The notes beneath the pieces are model-generated. The model did no database searches. It had not been told where the DNA came from and worked only from the letters and a program-made list of their open reading frames with translations. The translations under genes and the position numbers were made by a program. Shown here piece after piece: positions 24,913 to 34,882 of a stretch of DNA of 64,000 bases (positions are counted from its first letter, which is position 1; every line of letters starts with the position of its first letter). The stretch spans positions 38,892 to 102,891 of the forward strand of contig CAMRCY010000001.1 in assembly GCA_947041165.1 (NCBI GenBank), read 5' to 3'. The DNA is from an uncultured Deferribacteraceae bacterium. Lineage in GTDB: Bacteria; Chrysiogenota; Deferribacteres; Deferribacterales; Mucispirillaceae.

Positions 24913-27537
24913 ATGAGTTTTATAAGAATTATATACAATACAGCTTTCTTTTTAACGATTATGATGTTAATCACGTCAATTTCTTTTAAAAGTGTTTACG
25001 CTCTTGATAATAAAACAGAAAATATCACAGCAATAGATAATAATAGCTCAAAACTCGATAATAATAGCTCAAAATTAGATGATGATGAGATGGATGCTGT
25101 CTTAGATGATGAATATCTTGAGGAGATAGAAGATTTTTTTGATATGGGAGATGTAAATGTGATTGAAAATCTAAATAAGCTTGAAAACACAGGTAAGACG
25201 ACTATTCCGAGAGATTTTATTGAAAATTTACCAACAGGTAATGGTAATATTACAGATGTTTTAAAGATTGTGCCGGGTGTTCAATTTAGCAATGATGTTA
25301 GGAGTTCATCATCGGCAGGCGAGATCGCACCTGATGAGATATCTATTTCGGGTGGCAGAACGTATGAGAACCTTTTTATGGTTGATGGAGTAAGTAATTC
25401 GAGTTCACTTGATCCAGCAGCAGATAATCCTTATCAAGCAGATGATGTATCAGGTGGATCGTATAAATTTTTTATAGACTCATCTATTATTAAAGACATT
25501 ATCGTTTATGACAGTAATATTCCAGCATCATACGGTGGATTTACAGGTGGAGTTGTTGATATTGTCACAAAGACACCAGGCGATAAATTTGAACTTGATT
25601 ACTCGTATAAGTTTACAGGTTCAGAGTTCACGCATTTTTTTATAACTGAGGATGAGAGGTATTTGAATGACTCAACTAACGACACATCTAATCAGTTAAA
25701 TTTTTCAAAAAGCTTTCATTCTCTTTCGTCATCTATTCCTATCACAGATGATTTAGGATTACTTTTAAGTTATAAATTAAATCGTTCTACAATTCCATTA
25801 AATTATTTTAATGGGTATAAGGATCAAAGCAGAATGGCTCAAACTGTATTTTTAAAAGGTGTTTATAATATTGATGGTTCGAGTTTTGCAGATCTCACAA
25901 CATCTTACTCTCCAAACAGTGGAGATTACTTTATAAAAAATACTCTCAACAGTGATTTTGAAATCAAAGGTGGTGGAGTTTTTTCATCTGTTAATTATCA
26001 TAATGAGATAGGTGATAATAAAATCAAAGTTCATGTTGATTATAATTATTCGGAAAATTCAAGAGAAGCACCACAATATTTTAAGTCATGGATAGCATCA
26101 GATAATAAACCGTGGGGCGAGACAATTAATAATGGTGATGATCCAACAAAGACTGCGATCAGTACTGAGGGTGGATGGGGCAGTATATATAAAACTGAGC
26201 AGAGCAGTAATGTATCGTTCGATCACACGATTAAAGATTTGAAATTAGCAGGTACGCATGAGTTCTCGTACGGTTTATCATATAAATATATTCAAGGCAG
26301 GCATAATCGAAAAGAGGATGCTATTTTATATAATGAAGTAGCAGAATCGGTTGATATAAATTGTGGTGGCGATAGTGGGACTTGTGTTGATGGCGAGCAA
26401 TATTTTTCAGGCAGAACGGTTACACCATCATCTAATGTTTTTGCATTAGTTAATGAGTACGCATTATACGCTCAAGATAGCTGGAAGTTTTATAGATTTA
26501 ATTTACGAGTAGGGCTTCGTGTAACGTACGATGATTTTATGGATAATGTAAATTTTGCACCAAGAACAGAGTTGAAGTACGATATTTTCAATGATAATTC
26601 AACTGTTCTTACAGCTGGTTATAATCGTTATTTTAGCGCTACACTTCTTGCAAATAAGTTAAAAGAAGGTGTATCACCAAGTTATCAAGAGCAACGCTGG
26701 ACGTATAGAAATCAGTTGCAAGACTTTCAACCAGTTTCTGATGGAACGAAAACATCTTATAATTTTAGCGAGCTTAGAACGCCTTATGTTGATGAGTTCG
26801 TGGGTGCTGTAGATCAATCAGTTTTAGGTGGATATCTATCTTTGAAATATATAGCACGACTTAGTGATGATGGGTTTGCAAGAGAACGTGGAGAGACAGA
26901 AGCAGATGGTATAGCGTACTATAGATTAAACAATAACGGTAGTGGTACATATCAATCAGTACAGATGAGTTACGATAGAAAGTGGACAAATCATCGTATA
27001 ACTTTCAATGTTGCATGGCAACATTCTATAACTTCAAATGATAGTTACGAGGATATTTTTAACTTAGAAGATCTTGATAACAAGGTTGTCTATAATGGCA
27101 ATACAATTCCATTAAGTGAGTTACCTAAAGATAATTATAATAAACCAGTGATAGTTAATCTTGCATATGTGGGCAAGTTTTTTAAATACTTTAAATTTTC
27201 TACATTTGTAACATTTCAGTCACCGTATAAAGAACTGGAGCTTGTAGATAGTGAGTATTTTATAGGGGAAGGAGCTATTGATCCGTCAACTGGTAAGCCC
27301 ACTAAATTATCAACAGCAGCTTATGAAACAAAAAGTCGTGGAGCAACATTTATAGTTGATTGTGCTATCACATTTGAAAAGCTTGTAACAGAGCTTGCAA
27401 AAGTTTCAGTATCGTTAGAGATTAACAATCTCTTTAATATAAAGAATGATACAGGATCAGGTTACGGTTCAACAACTACCTCTTCAACATATGAAATGGG
27501 TAGACAATTTTGGTTAAAGGTGGGTTATGTGTATTAA
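24913..27537 (+). CDS. TonB-dependent outer-membrane receptor
   Basis: Outer-membrane active importer, 874 residues from the start chosen here. I prefer ATG 24913 because it is immediately followed by a signal peptide (FFLTIMMLITSISFKSVYA). The open frame extends to ATG 24817, but that adds 32 residues of non-signal sequence without a ribosome binding site. A short acidic N-terminal extension (DDDEMDAVLDDEYLEEIEDF) precedes the plug domain (LPTGNGNITDVLKIVPGVQF, SISGGRTYENLFMVDGV, and YGGFTGGVVDIVTK). The 22-strand-type barrel ends in Tyr (FWLKVGYVY). No substrate signature is obvious. The partners downstream (TonB, M16 protease, peptide importer) argue for a protein or peptide ligand, by inference. 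Confidence 0.9.
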   Translation: MSFIRIIYNTAFFLTIMMLITSISFKSVYALDNKTENITAIDNNSSKLDNNSSKLDDDEMDAVLDDEYLEEIEDFFDMGDVNVIENLNKLENTGKTTIPRDFIENLPTGNGNITDVLKIVPGVQFSNDVRSSSSAGEIAPDEISISGGRTYENLFMVDGVSNSSSLDPAADNPYQADDVSGGSYKFFIDSSIIKDIIVYDSNIPASYGGFTGGVVDIVTKTPGDKFELDYSYKFTGSEFTHFFITEDERYLNDSTNDTSNQLNFSKSFHSLSSSIPITDDLGLLLSYKLNRSTIPLNYFNGYKDQSRMAQTVFLKGVYNIDGSSFADLTTSYSPNSGDYFIKNTLNSDFEIKGGGVFSSVNYHNEIGDNKIKVHVDYNYSENSREAPQYFKSWIASDNKPWGETINNGDDPTKTAISTEGGWGSIYKTEQSSNVSFDHTIKDLKLAGTHEFSYGLSYKYIQGRHNRKEDAILYNEVAESVDINCGGDSGTCVDGEQYFSGRTVTPSSNVFALVNEYALYAQDSWKFYRFNLRVGLRVTYDDFMDNVNFAPRTELKYDIFNDNSTVLTAGYNRYFSATLLANKLKEGVSPSYQEQRWTYRNQLQDFQPVSDGTKTSYNFSELRTPYVDEFVGAVDQSVLGGYLSLKYIARLSDDGFARERGETEADGIAYYRLNNNGSGTYQSVQMSYDRKWTNHRITFNVAWQHSITSNDSYEDIFNLEDLDNKVVYNGNTIPLSELPKDNYNKPVIVNLAYVGKFFKYFKFSTFVTFQSPYKELELVDSEYFIGEGAIDPSTGKPTKLSTAAYETKSRGATFIVDCAITFEKLVTELAKVSVSLEINNLFNIKNDTGSGYGSTTTSSTYEMGRQFWLKVGYVY

Positions 27538-28426
27538 TAGTAATAGGGTGATATCTGTTGAAAATCTTGAACACAGTTATGGTAGCAATAAGGTTTTACA
27601 CGGGATAAATCTCTCAGTTGATAAGGGTAAAGTTTTTGGATTATTAGGAAAGAATGGTGCAGGCAAAACAACGACAATAAATATCATGATGGGGTTTCTT
27701 AAACCTGATTTTGGTAGATGTTTAATTTTTGATGAGAACTCTTATTCATTATCTAATAGAGCGAAATCTAAGATCGCATTGCTTCATGAAGGACATCTAG
27801 CGTATGACTTTATGAACATTGATGAAACGGAACAATTTTATAAATCATTTTATAAAGCGTGGGATAAAGACATCTATGATTACCTAATAAAAAAACTAGG
27901 ATTGAAGAGATCGCATAAGATAAAAAATATGTCATGTGGTCAGCGTTCACAAGTTACATTGGCGGTGCTTATGGCACAAAATTCTGATTTGTTGATACTT
28001 GATGATTTCTCTATGGGATTAGATGCTGGATATAGAAGATTGTTTCTTGATAACTTAAATGACTATGTTCAAAAAAGAGAGAAAACAGTTCTTGTAACAA
28101 CACATATTGTTCAGGATATAGAGAGATTTGTTGATGAGGCAATTCTTATTGATAAAGGAAATGTTATTGTTTCTGGAAAAATTAATACACTAGGAGATGG
28201 GTTACATGGATACCGTATAACACTTGATACAAATATACAATTATTAAGTAGTTATAAAGAGATCAAGGACATATCTACAAACAATAAAAGTTACGAAGTT
28301 ATCACGAATATTAAACCAGAAGAGGCTGATAAGTTTTTTGATAAAGCATTAAGTAAGAAGATAGATTACGAGTATTTTGATTTAACATTAGAAGATACTT
28401 TTATCGCACTTACAGGAAAATATTAA
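27527..28426 (+). CDS. ABC transporter ATP-binding protein with variant motifs
   Basis: 299 residues. Walker A is LLGKNGAGKTTT. The signature loop reads MSCGQRSQ in place of LSGGQ. Walker B reads LLILDDFSMGLD, so the catalytic Glu position is Asp. The H-loop His is kept (VTTHIVQDIE). The C-terminal ~90 residues resemble the regulatory tail of BcrA/YtrB-type exporters. The start overlaps the receptor gene by 11 bp. With the next membrane protein it should form an inner-membrane ABC exporter or regulator complex; the odd catalytic motifs may mean slow hydrolysis. Confidence 0.88.
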   Translation: MCINSNRVISVENLEHSYGSNKVLHGINLSVDKGKVFGLLGKNGAGKTTTINIMMGFLKPDFGRCLIFDENSYSLSNRAKSKIALLHEGHLAYDFMNIDETEQFYKSFYKAWDKDIYDYLIKKLGLKRSHKIKNMSCGQRSQVTLAVLMAQNSDLLILDDFSMGLDAGYRRLFLDNLNDYVQKREKTVLVTTHIVQDIERFVDEAILIDKGNVIVSGKINTLGDGLHGYRITLDTNIQLLSSYKEIKDISTNNKSYEVITNIKPEEADKFFDKALSKKIDYEYFDLTLEDTFIALTGKY

Positions 28427-28435
28427 GAGGTATAT

Positions 28436-29101
28436 ATGATTAAAAGTATTTGGTTAAAAGAATATATTAAATTAAAAAAGATATTAGTAATACTTCTACT
28501 AATTCACATAGCTGTATCTGTCTATTATTTTATCACACTGCGTGGTGGTTTTGAAATGATAACACCAGTTCAGATATGGTCAGATATAATTGCTAAGAAC
28601 TCGATTTTTTTCTATAGATATGAGGCGGTGTTTTATGGGACAGCGATCACGTTAGGAGTGTTTCAATTTTTGCCAGAAGTTATAAAAAGATCATTTCGTA
28701 TATCGTGTCACCTACCGATGAATGAGTATATTATGGTTGCGAGTACGATCTCATTTAGTATCATATTTCTAACTTTATTATTTGTAATTGATACGGTTTT
28801 GATATGTATAGTATCTTCATTATTTTTTCCGTATGACATATATAGTTTAATTCCAAAAGTGATGTTGTATTGGTATTTAGAGGCTATATTAATCTATATG
28901 ATCGCCTCAATCCTCACTCTTGAACCGTTATGGAAAAATAAGATAAGGATAGCTATTCTAATAGTAGGTATAGTGACGTTAGTTGATGTGTCAGTTTATA
29001 AAACAGATATCTATTATGTATTGATAGTCGTTGGGATTGTACTAATTTCTATACCGATAATTTACTATCCAGCAATACGATTTAGAAAGGGAGTTATGTG
29101 A
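28436..29101 (+). CDS. ABC transporter permease-like membrane protein
   Basis: 221 residues with about six hydrophobic segments (for example ILVILLLIHIAVSVYYFI and IAILIVGIVTLVDVSVY). It has no soluble domain. It is placed directly after the ATPase (9-bp gap), and its size fits an ABC-2-like permease subunit. Sequence family not recognised; assignment rests on topology and position. Its stop overlaps the next gene. Confidence 0.65.
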   Translation: MIKSIWLKEYIKLKKILVILLLIHIAVSVYYFITLRGGFEMITPVQIWSDIIAKNSIFFYRYEAVFYGTAITLGVFQFLPEVIKRSFRISCHLPMNEYIMVASTISFSIIFLTLLFVIDTVLICIVSSLFFPYDIYSLIPKVMLYWYLEAILIYMIASILTLEPLWKNKIRIAILIVGIVTLVDVSVYKTDIYYVLIVVGIVLISIPIIYYPAIRFRKGVM

Positions 29102-30357
29102 TGAAATATATAGCAAGGGTTACGATGCTTATTATTGCGGTGTTATCATTTTCAAAATTTATACCTCAATATTATACAAAGATTTTTTCAGAACGAGTTA
29201 ATACGCCTCTAATTTTTTATAGTGAAGTTTTACAAGATTTTATTTTGCGTACAGTTGATAAGTCGTTTAATATTAGACATTTTGATAGTAACGGAGATAA
29301 TTATACAAAGAAAGAATACTCATCATTATTACCGATGCTTTTTAGCAGAGAGTTAAAAATATGGGATAAATATCCTACGGATATACATGGCAAGAAGATC
29401 CCCGTTGATGTTGCAATAAGAGAGAGTCAGTTTCTTTCAATATATCCAAAATCAATTGACAAGTCAGAAAGAATGATAAATCTCTATCCATTATTTGATG
29501 CAAGTGGAGAGTATACAACTATTCAAATGCCACCAGATCTTTTTAGAATAAATAATAAAATGGAATTTATTGATGCCACAACAAATAAGATTAATGATAA
29601 TAAAAGTACACTACATACAGAGCTATTAGTTGATGCTGGATTTAAGTTTCCTGCAAAAATTATCGCTGGTAATCCAACGACAAGAAAACAGTATGATTTT
29701 GGATATTTTATATTAGATTCAGCAAACAATTTGTATCATCTGTTTTCTATCAAGGATAAATCGTTCATAAGAAATACAGGTGTAAAAATAGATGAGAATA
29801 TTATTTATATTACTGTTGAGGAAAATAGAAATCTTCCTAACTATGGATTAATTGTAACAGATAATGGATCTGTATATAGCTTGTTAAAAGATAAATATAG
29901 ATTAGATAAAATATCACTTGGAGCATACGATCCTTATAATGATGATTTGAAGTATTATTTAAATCCATTAATTGTATCTATCAAAATTATTACTGATCAT
30001 AACGAGAATATGTATATATCAGATAGATCAGGCAACTCTTTAGCATCATATTTTTATGAATACGGTGATACTCTATCTCCTTTTTACAGAGCGGTTTATA
30101 CGACTGTTTTTCCATTTAGAATTTTAACAGATGGAAGAAGTTTTGCAAAGTATCAAGAGTTTAAGTTTTCAGATAATGTTTTTGAAGCGTATCTTTTTAC
30201 ATCATTATTAGCAGTTATATATCTTATGTATTTGGTGACAATTAGAGAGAGAGATAAGTTTACATTTGTAATAGATTCAATTTTTATATTTACAGGTGGT
30301 ATATATGCGTTACTAGCGATTTTGATTTTAGATGGTATCAGGAGATATAAAAGATGA
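29101..30357 (+). CDS. Membrane protein of the ABC module, unknown function
   Basis: 418 residues. I start at ATG 29101, seven bases after AAAGGGAG; a GTG three bases earlier is also possible. One N-terminal hydrophobic segment (about 5-20) is followed by a ~330-residue extracytoplasmic domain with beta-rich, propeller-like repeats (NLYHLFSIKDK and GLIVTDNGSVYSLL), then two C-terminal membrane segments (about 355-375 and 390-410). It resembles proteins that accompany ABC ATPase/permease pairs in Bacteroidota (possibly DUF4857), but that is from memory and unverified. Confidence 0.6.
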   Translation: MKYIARVTMLIIAVLSFSKFIPQYYTKIFSERVNTPLIFYSEVLQDFILRTVDKSFNIRHFDSNGDNYTKKEYSSLLPMLFSRELKIWDKYPTDIHGKKIPVDVAIRESQFLSIYPKSIDKSERMINLYPLFDASGEYTTIQMPPDLFRINNKMEFIDATTNKINDNKSTLHTELLVDAGFKFPAKIIAGNPTTRKQYDFGYFILDSANNLYHLFSIKDKSFIRNTGVKIDENIIYITVEENRNLPNYGLIVTDNGSVYSLLKDKYRLDKISLGAYDPYNDDLKYYLNPLIVSIKIITDHNENMYISDRSGNSLASYFYEYGDTLSPFYRAVYTTVFPFRILTDGRSFAKYQEFKFSDNVFEAYLFTSLLAVIYLMYLVTIRERDKFTFVIDSIFIFTGGIYALLAILILDGIRRYKR

Positions 30358-30788
30358 ATATAAAATTAGTTATTGATTATGGAGTGATAGGTTTTTTAGC
30401 GGTAATGAGTGTGATCGCTATAGCTGTTGCAATAGAGAGAGTAAGATTTTATAAAGAAGTTAATCCTAATGATTATTCAGCTATCCAGCTTTATGAAGTT
30501 GCGTTGACTAAACATTTACATATCATAGCAACGATCGGCAGTAACGCTCCATATGTAGGTTTATTAGGAACGGTTATGGGTATCATGTATACGTTTGTTT
30601 CTCTTGGTGAAAACTCAACAGGCGGAAATATTCCAGAGATAATGACAGGTTTAGCGTTAGCGTTAAAAGCAACAGCTGCTGGATTATTGGCTGCTATCCC
30701 AGCGATGGTAATGTATAATTTTCTGCATAGAAAAGTGACTGAACTTATGTTAATTAAGGAGGCTATGTGTGAGAGAGAAAAGCTTTGA
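30354..30788 (+). CDS. exbB: ExbB-type proton channel subunit
   Basis: 144 residues, a short ExbB of the kind seen in epsilonproteobacteria. Membrane segment 1 is at about 8-28. The core MotA/TolQ/ExbB motif follows in IATIGSNAPYVGLLGTVMGI and TGLALALKATAAGLLAAIPA, with the conserved Thr/Ala channel residues. It overlaps the previous gene by four bases and the exbD gene by 20. With ExbD it uses the proton gradient to power TonB, here most likely dedicated to the receptor at 24.9 kb. Confidence 0.93.
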   Translation: MNIKLVIDYGVIGFLAVMSVIAIAVAIERVRFYKEVNPNDYSAIQLYEVALTKHLHIIATIGSNAPYVGLLGTVMGIMYTFVSLGENSTGGNIPEIMTGLALALKATAAGLLAAIPAMVMYNFLHRKVTELMLIKEAMCEREKL

Positions 30789-31146
30789 TTCGATAAACGT
30801 TGTTCCTTTTATAGATATAATGTTAGTGCTTTTAACGATAGTATTAGCAACAGCAACATTTGTAAAAACAGGAGTTATTCCTATTGCTCTGCCAGTGTCA
30901 ACATATTCAGAAACAGCTGTAGAAACAGTTACGATCTCTATATCATCAGATGGAGTTTTTTATTATGAGGATAAAGGTATAGACCTTACTCAACTAAATT
31001 CTATTTTTGCAACGCTATCAAAAGACTCAAATATCACAGTGCGTGCAGATAAAGATTCATCTGTTCAATTTTTTGCAGAGTTAATGGGTTTACTACAAGA
31101 ACTAGGGTTTGAGAAGGTTAATTTACAGACGGAAAAGAGTAGTTAA
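30769..31146 (+). CDS. exbD: ExbD-type energy-coupling subunit
   Basis: 125 residues with one N-terminal membrane helix carrying the essential Asp in VVPFIDIMLVLLTIVLA, then a periplasmic domain. It starts at GTG within the exbB coding region (20-bp overlap). It is the partner of ExbB and TonB in the same operon. Confidence 0.92.
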   Translation: MREKSFDSINVVPFIDIMLVLLTIVLATATFVKTGVIPIALPVSTYSETAVETVTISISSDGVFYYEDKGIDLTQLNSIFATLSKDSNITVRADKDSSVQFFAELMGLLQELGFEKVNLQTEKSS

Positions 31147-31148
31147 TT

Positions 31149-32003
31149 ATGGTAAGGTCAATAATAGAATCTATTGCAATTCATATAATTGTGCTTGTAT
31201 TGATTATTATGGGACCTATCGTTAAAGGTGGCGACTCTTACGGTTACGGTACAGGATCATTATCGATATCTACATCAATTATAACTGGTAACGCTGGTGC
31301 ATCAGATGAAGCTGCATCTTTAGTAAGAGAAGATATATCAACAGGTATCGCTCAACAAGAAGTTATAAAAAATATGAAGAAGAAATCAAGTATTAAAACT
31401 ATGAATGAAGATCAAAGTGAAGATATAGCTGAGAATGAAATAGATCAAAAAGTAGAAGAGAAGATCGTACGAAATGATGAAAGTGGTATAGAGGTTGAGC
31501 GTGAGAAATTAAAATCTAATACAGCTGAAAGTATGGAAGATGATAACTCGCAAGATGAGTATAATAACGACTCTCAATCAGATTACTCTCAAGTAGCATC
31601 TATTCCAAAACAATCGTTAGACGGTGTTGTTGGTATGGAAGGGTTAGGAGCAGGAGGCGGTGTTGGAACAGGATCGGATGCTCAAGTTTCAGGTTCAGAA
31701 AAGGGAGTTATATCTCTTAAAGATGTAGATACAATACCTAGAGCGTTATCAAATATTAAGCCTAACTATCCAAAATATGCAAAAGATAACAGGATTGAAG
31801 GGCGTGTGCTTGTAAGGTTTATATTGAATGAAAAGGGTGATGTGGAATCTCCGTTAGTGGTAAAAGCAAGTCCAGTAAATATATTTGAAACATCTGCATT
31901 GAAAGCAGTTAGTCAGTGGAAATTTACCCCTGCTGTAAAAGATGGGGTAATAGTTAGAGTAGGAATGGTTGTGTCTGTAAAGTTTAAATTAGAAGAAAAT
32001 TAA
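31149..32003 (+). CDS. tonB: TonB-like energy transducer with an acidic rather than Pro-rich linker
   Basis: 284 residues. The N-terminal anchor (IIESIAIHIIVLVLIIMGP) includes the His typical of TonB. The periplasmic linker (about 60-190) is rich in Asp, Glu, Lys and Ser and lacks the Pro-Lys/Pro-Glu runs of classical TonB, which is unusual. The C-terminal domain is a clear TonB_C: KPNYPKYAKDNRIEGRVLV and KASPVNIFETSALKAVSQWKF. It starts two bases after the exbD stop. Confidence 0.92.
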   Translation: MVRSIIESIAIHIIVLVLIIMGPIVKGGDSYGYGTGSLSISTSIITGNAGASDEAASLVREDISTGIAQQEVIKNMKKKSSIKTMNEDQSEDIAENEIDQKVEEKIVRNDESGIEVEREKLKSNTAESMEDDNSQDEYNNDSQSDYSQVASIPKQSLDGVVGMEGLGAGGGVGTGSDAQVSGSEKGVISLKDVDTIPRALSNIKPNYPKYAKDNRIEGRVLVRFILNEKGDVESPLVVKASPVNIFETSALKAVSQWKFTPAVKDGVIVRVGMVVSVKFKLEEN

Positions 32004-32043
32004 ATTATTAAAAATATGTTAAATTAGGTTTAAGGAGTTGTTT

Positions 32044-34881
32044 GTGAATAAGAGTATTGTTAAAAAAGTTACTATTTTAGTTTTTCTGTTAGTCATGGGG
32101 TTAGTGAATATGGGATACGCAAAAAAAGATGAAAAGCTAATCAACTATATTAAAGATAGCGATCAATTACCGTTTAGTGATCAGATAAAAGTTGGTAAAT
32201 TGAAAAATGGATTAACTTATTATATTAAACATAATGATTTTCCAGTAAATAAAATTGAGATGCGTTTAAATATAAGAAGTGGTTCGTTAGATGAAAATGA
32301 TAGCGAACAAGGTGTTGCTCATTTTGTTGAACACATGGCGTTCAATGGTACGAAAAATTTCAAAGGTAATGATGTAATAAAGTTCTTAGAGAAAGTCGGA
32401 TTAAGTTTTGGTACACACAGTAACGCATCAACATCAACAGACTATACGAACTATCAGTTGAGCATCCCAGCTGATGATCCTAAATTAATAAAAGACTCGT
32501 TTAAAATTTTTAGAGATTGGGCAGATGCTATCTCATTTGATGAAAGCGAAATCGAAAAAGAGAAAGGTGTTGTGGTTGAAGAGTTTAATAGCCGTAATGA
32601 TTTTAGATATAGATTAGGTGTGAAAAACAGAGAGATAATTTTTGAAAATTCTTTATACGCAGTGAGAGATCCTATCGGAAAGATGGATGTGATTTTAAAT
32701 GCTGACAAAGCTCTGCTGAAAGGTTATTACGATAAGTGGTATAGAGCGTCAAATATGTCTATTATAGTTGTCGGAGATATAAATATTGAGCAGATTGAAA
32801 AGATGATTGAAGATACATTTTCATCTCTTAGTGCGGATAAACTACCTCAAAAAGCAGATAAAAATATCCCTGTACAGAAAGGGTTGAGCGTTCATATAAT
32901 CTCTGATCCTGAAGCTAAATCATCATCGGTATCGCTCACTTATTTAAAGAACGAGGGAAGAGTTAAAACATTTGCTGATTTAAAAAAACGTCTGTTAGAG
33001 CAAGCAAGTTTAAGTATGTTGAATAGACGAGTATCGTTAAAAATATTAGAGGATAAAAGTGATCTAATAGGGTTCTCTGCAGCGACAAGTAACTACTCAG
33101 ACAATTTATATGGTACACGATTTAATATTGTGACAACACCAAAAAATATTAAAACAGATATTGAAATTCTTTTAATTGAGATTGAAAACATTAAACGTAA
33201 CGGGTTTAATCAACAAGAGTTAGATGAGTTTATATCAAAACAACAATCAGCATTAACAAGATTTACTCAACCTGATTATAAAGATAGTTCAGAGAGAATT
33301 GCGTCGATGATATCATCATACGATATTAAGAAAGATTATCTAACTGAGTACCATCAAGACAAAATATTATTTGATAAAATATTGAATGAGAGCAAATTAA
33401 GTGATTACAATAAAGCGTTTAATAAACTTGTAGATAATGAAAATCAAGTTGTTTTAGTGGCTGTTCCTGAGCGTGATTTAGAGATGGTAGACATTGATAG
33501 TAAAACTTTTAAATCTATAAAACAGAAAGTATCTAAGATGAAAATAGAGAAATATAAAGGAAGCGAAGCTATCACAACTCTTATCAATAAAAAGATAGCA
33601 TCAGGTAAAATTAAATCACAGAAGAGATATGAAAATATCAATTCAGATTTAATTATTTTTGAAAATGGAGCACAGTTACTTATTAAAAAAACTGATGCTG
33701 ATAAAAACAAATTTATGATTATAGGTAATAAGTTAGGTGGAAAATCTGTTCTAAATGATAAAGAGATTATCTTATCATCTTTAATGCTTAATACGATTAG
33801 AAGCAGTGGGTTTAAGGATATTACATTAAGTCAATTAAGAGGATATTTAGCAGATAAAAGTGTATCGTTAGCACCATCAATTAAACTGAACACATTTTCA
33901 TTTGACGGAGCAGGAGATTCTAAAGATATAGAAACAGCGTTTCAATTACTCTATAACTATATGACCGTGCCTGTAATAGATGATAATGTTTTCGACCATA
34001 TTATAGATCAAACAAAGATATCATTAGGTAGTGATAAAAAGGATAAATATCAACAGTTTATTCGTGAAGCAGTAGCTAAAATGTATAACGATAATTATCG
34101 TAGAGAGTACCTGTTAGACACTGATTTAGTAGATTTAAAAAAGAGCGATTTATTAGAAATTTATAATAAAAATTTTAGAGATATAGGTAATTATAAATTT
34201 GTAGTAGTAGGAGATGTTAATAAGGAAGAGGTAGTTAAATATGCTGAAAAATACATAGCATCACTTCCAAGCAGTAGTAAGAAATCAAGCACTAAATTTC
34301 TGAATGTTGATCTTGTAGCAAAGAGGGGGAAATCTGTTGGATACGGAGATGTTTTAGATAAAGCAACAGTGATGATGATTTTTGATAAGGATATAGATTA
34401 TATTAAAAATGGAGAGTATATTTCTGCATTGGTAAGACGTATAATATCTAAAAAATTAAGAGAAAAAATAAGAGAAGATATGAGTGGTGTGTACTCATCA
34501 AATGTAATGATAAGATACACAGATTTTCCAGAGGACTCATTATTTGCACGGATATCGTTTACAACCTCATCATCAAAAAGAGATGATATCATCAAAGAAA
34601 CAACTCTCGTGTTTAATAATATTATTAAACATGGAGTAACTAAACAAGATTTAGAGATTGCAAAAAGTCAGCAGATATTACAGCTGGATCAAGCATCTCA
34701 GAATAATAAATTTTGGGCAACAAGTATAGCGTCAAATCTTATAGAAGAAGATACCGTGTTATCAGCAGATGAGATGATTGATATTATTGAAAAGATTACA
34801 ATTGATGATATAAATAAGTTTATCACAAAATCTATGTCAGATATGAGAAGTTACATTACCATCTATGACAAGGGGAAGTGA
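32044..34881 (+). CDS. Exported M16 zinc metalloprotease (PqqL/FusC-like)
   Basis: 945 residues. Start placed at GTG 32044 because AAGGAG (32032-32037) is six bases before it; a TTG at 32038 touches that site. A signal peptide (ILVFLLVMGLVNMGYA) directs export to the periplasm. The catalytic inverted zinc motif HFVEH is in VAHFVEHMAFNGTKNF, with the further acidic ligand region EKEKGVVVEEF downstream. Two M16 halves (about 40-490 and 530-945) match the two-lobed PqqL/FusC type in length. Within this operon it would degrade a protein or peptide imported by the receptor. The substrate is inferred, not seen. Confidence 0.9.
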   Translation: MNKSIVKKVTILVFLLVMGLVNMGYAKKDEKLINYIKDSDQLPFSDQIKVGKLKNGLTYYIKHNDFPVNKIEMRLNIRSGSLDENDSEQGVAHFVEHMAFNGTKNFKGNDVIKFLEKVGLSFGTHSNASTSTDYTNYQLSIPADDPKLIKDSFKIFRDWADAISFDESEIEKEKGVVVEEFNSRNDFRYRLGVKNREIIFENSLYAVRDPIGKMDVILNADKALLKGYYDKWYRASNMSIIVVGDINIEQIEKMIEDTFSSLSADKLPQKADKNIPVQKGLSVHIISDPEAKSSSVSLTYLKNEGRVKTFADLKKRLLEQASLSMLNRRVSLKILEDKSDLIGFSAATSNYSDNLYGTRFNIVTTPKNIKTDIEILLIEIENIKRNGFNQQELDEFISKQQSALTRFTQPDYKDSSERIASMISSYDIKKDYLTEYHQDKILFDKILNESKLSDYNKAFNKLVDNENQVVLVAVPERDLEMVDIDSKTFKSIKQKVSKMKIEKYKGSEAITTLINKKIASGKIKSQKRYENINSDLIIFENGAQLLIKKTDADKNKFMIIGNKLGGKSVLNDKEIILSSLMLNTIRSSGFKDITLSQLRGYLADKSVSLAPSIKLNTFSFDGAGDSKDIETAFQLLYNYMTVPVIDDNVFDHIIDQTKISLGSDKKDKYQQFIREAVAKMYNDNYRREYLLDTDLVDLKKSDLLEIYNKNFRDIGNYKFVVVGDVNKEEVVKYAEKYIASLPSSSKKSSTKFLNVDLVAKRGKSVGYGDVLDKATVMMIFDKDIDYIKNGEYISALVRRIISKKLREKIREDMSGVYSSNVMIRYTDFPEDSLFARISFTTSSSKRDDIIKETTLVFNNIIKHGVTKQDLEIAKSQQILQLDQASQNNKFWATSIASNLIEEDTVLSADEMIDIIEKITIDDINKFITKSMSDMRSYITIYDKGK

Positions 34882-34882
34882 T

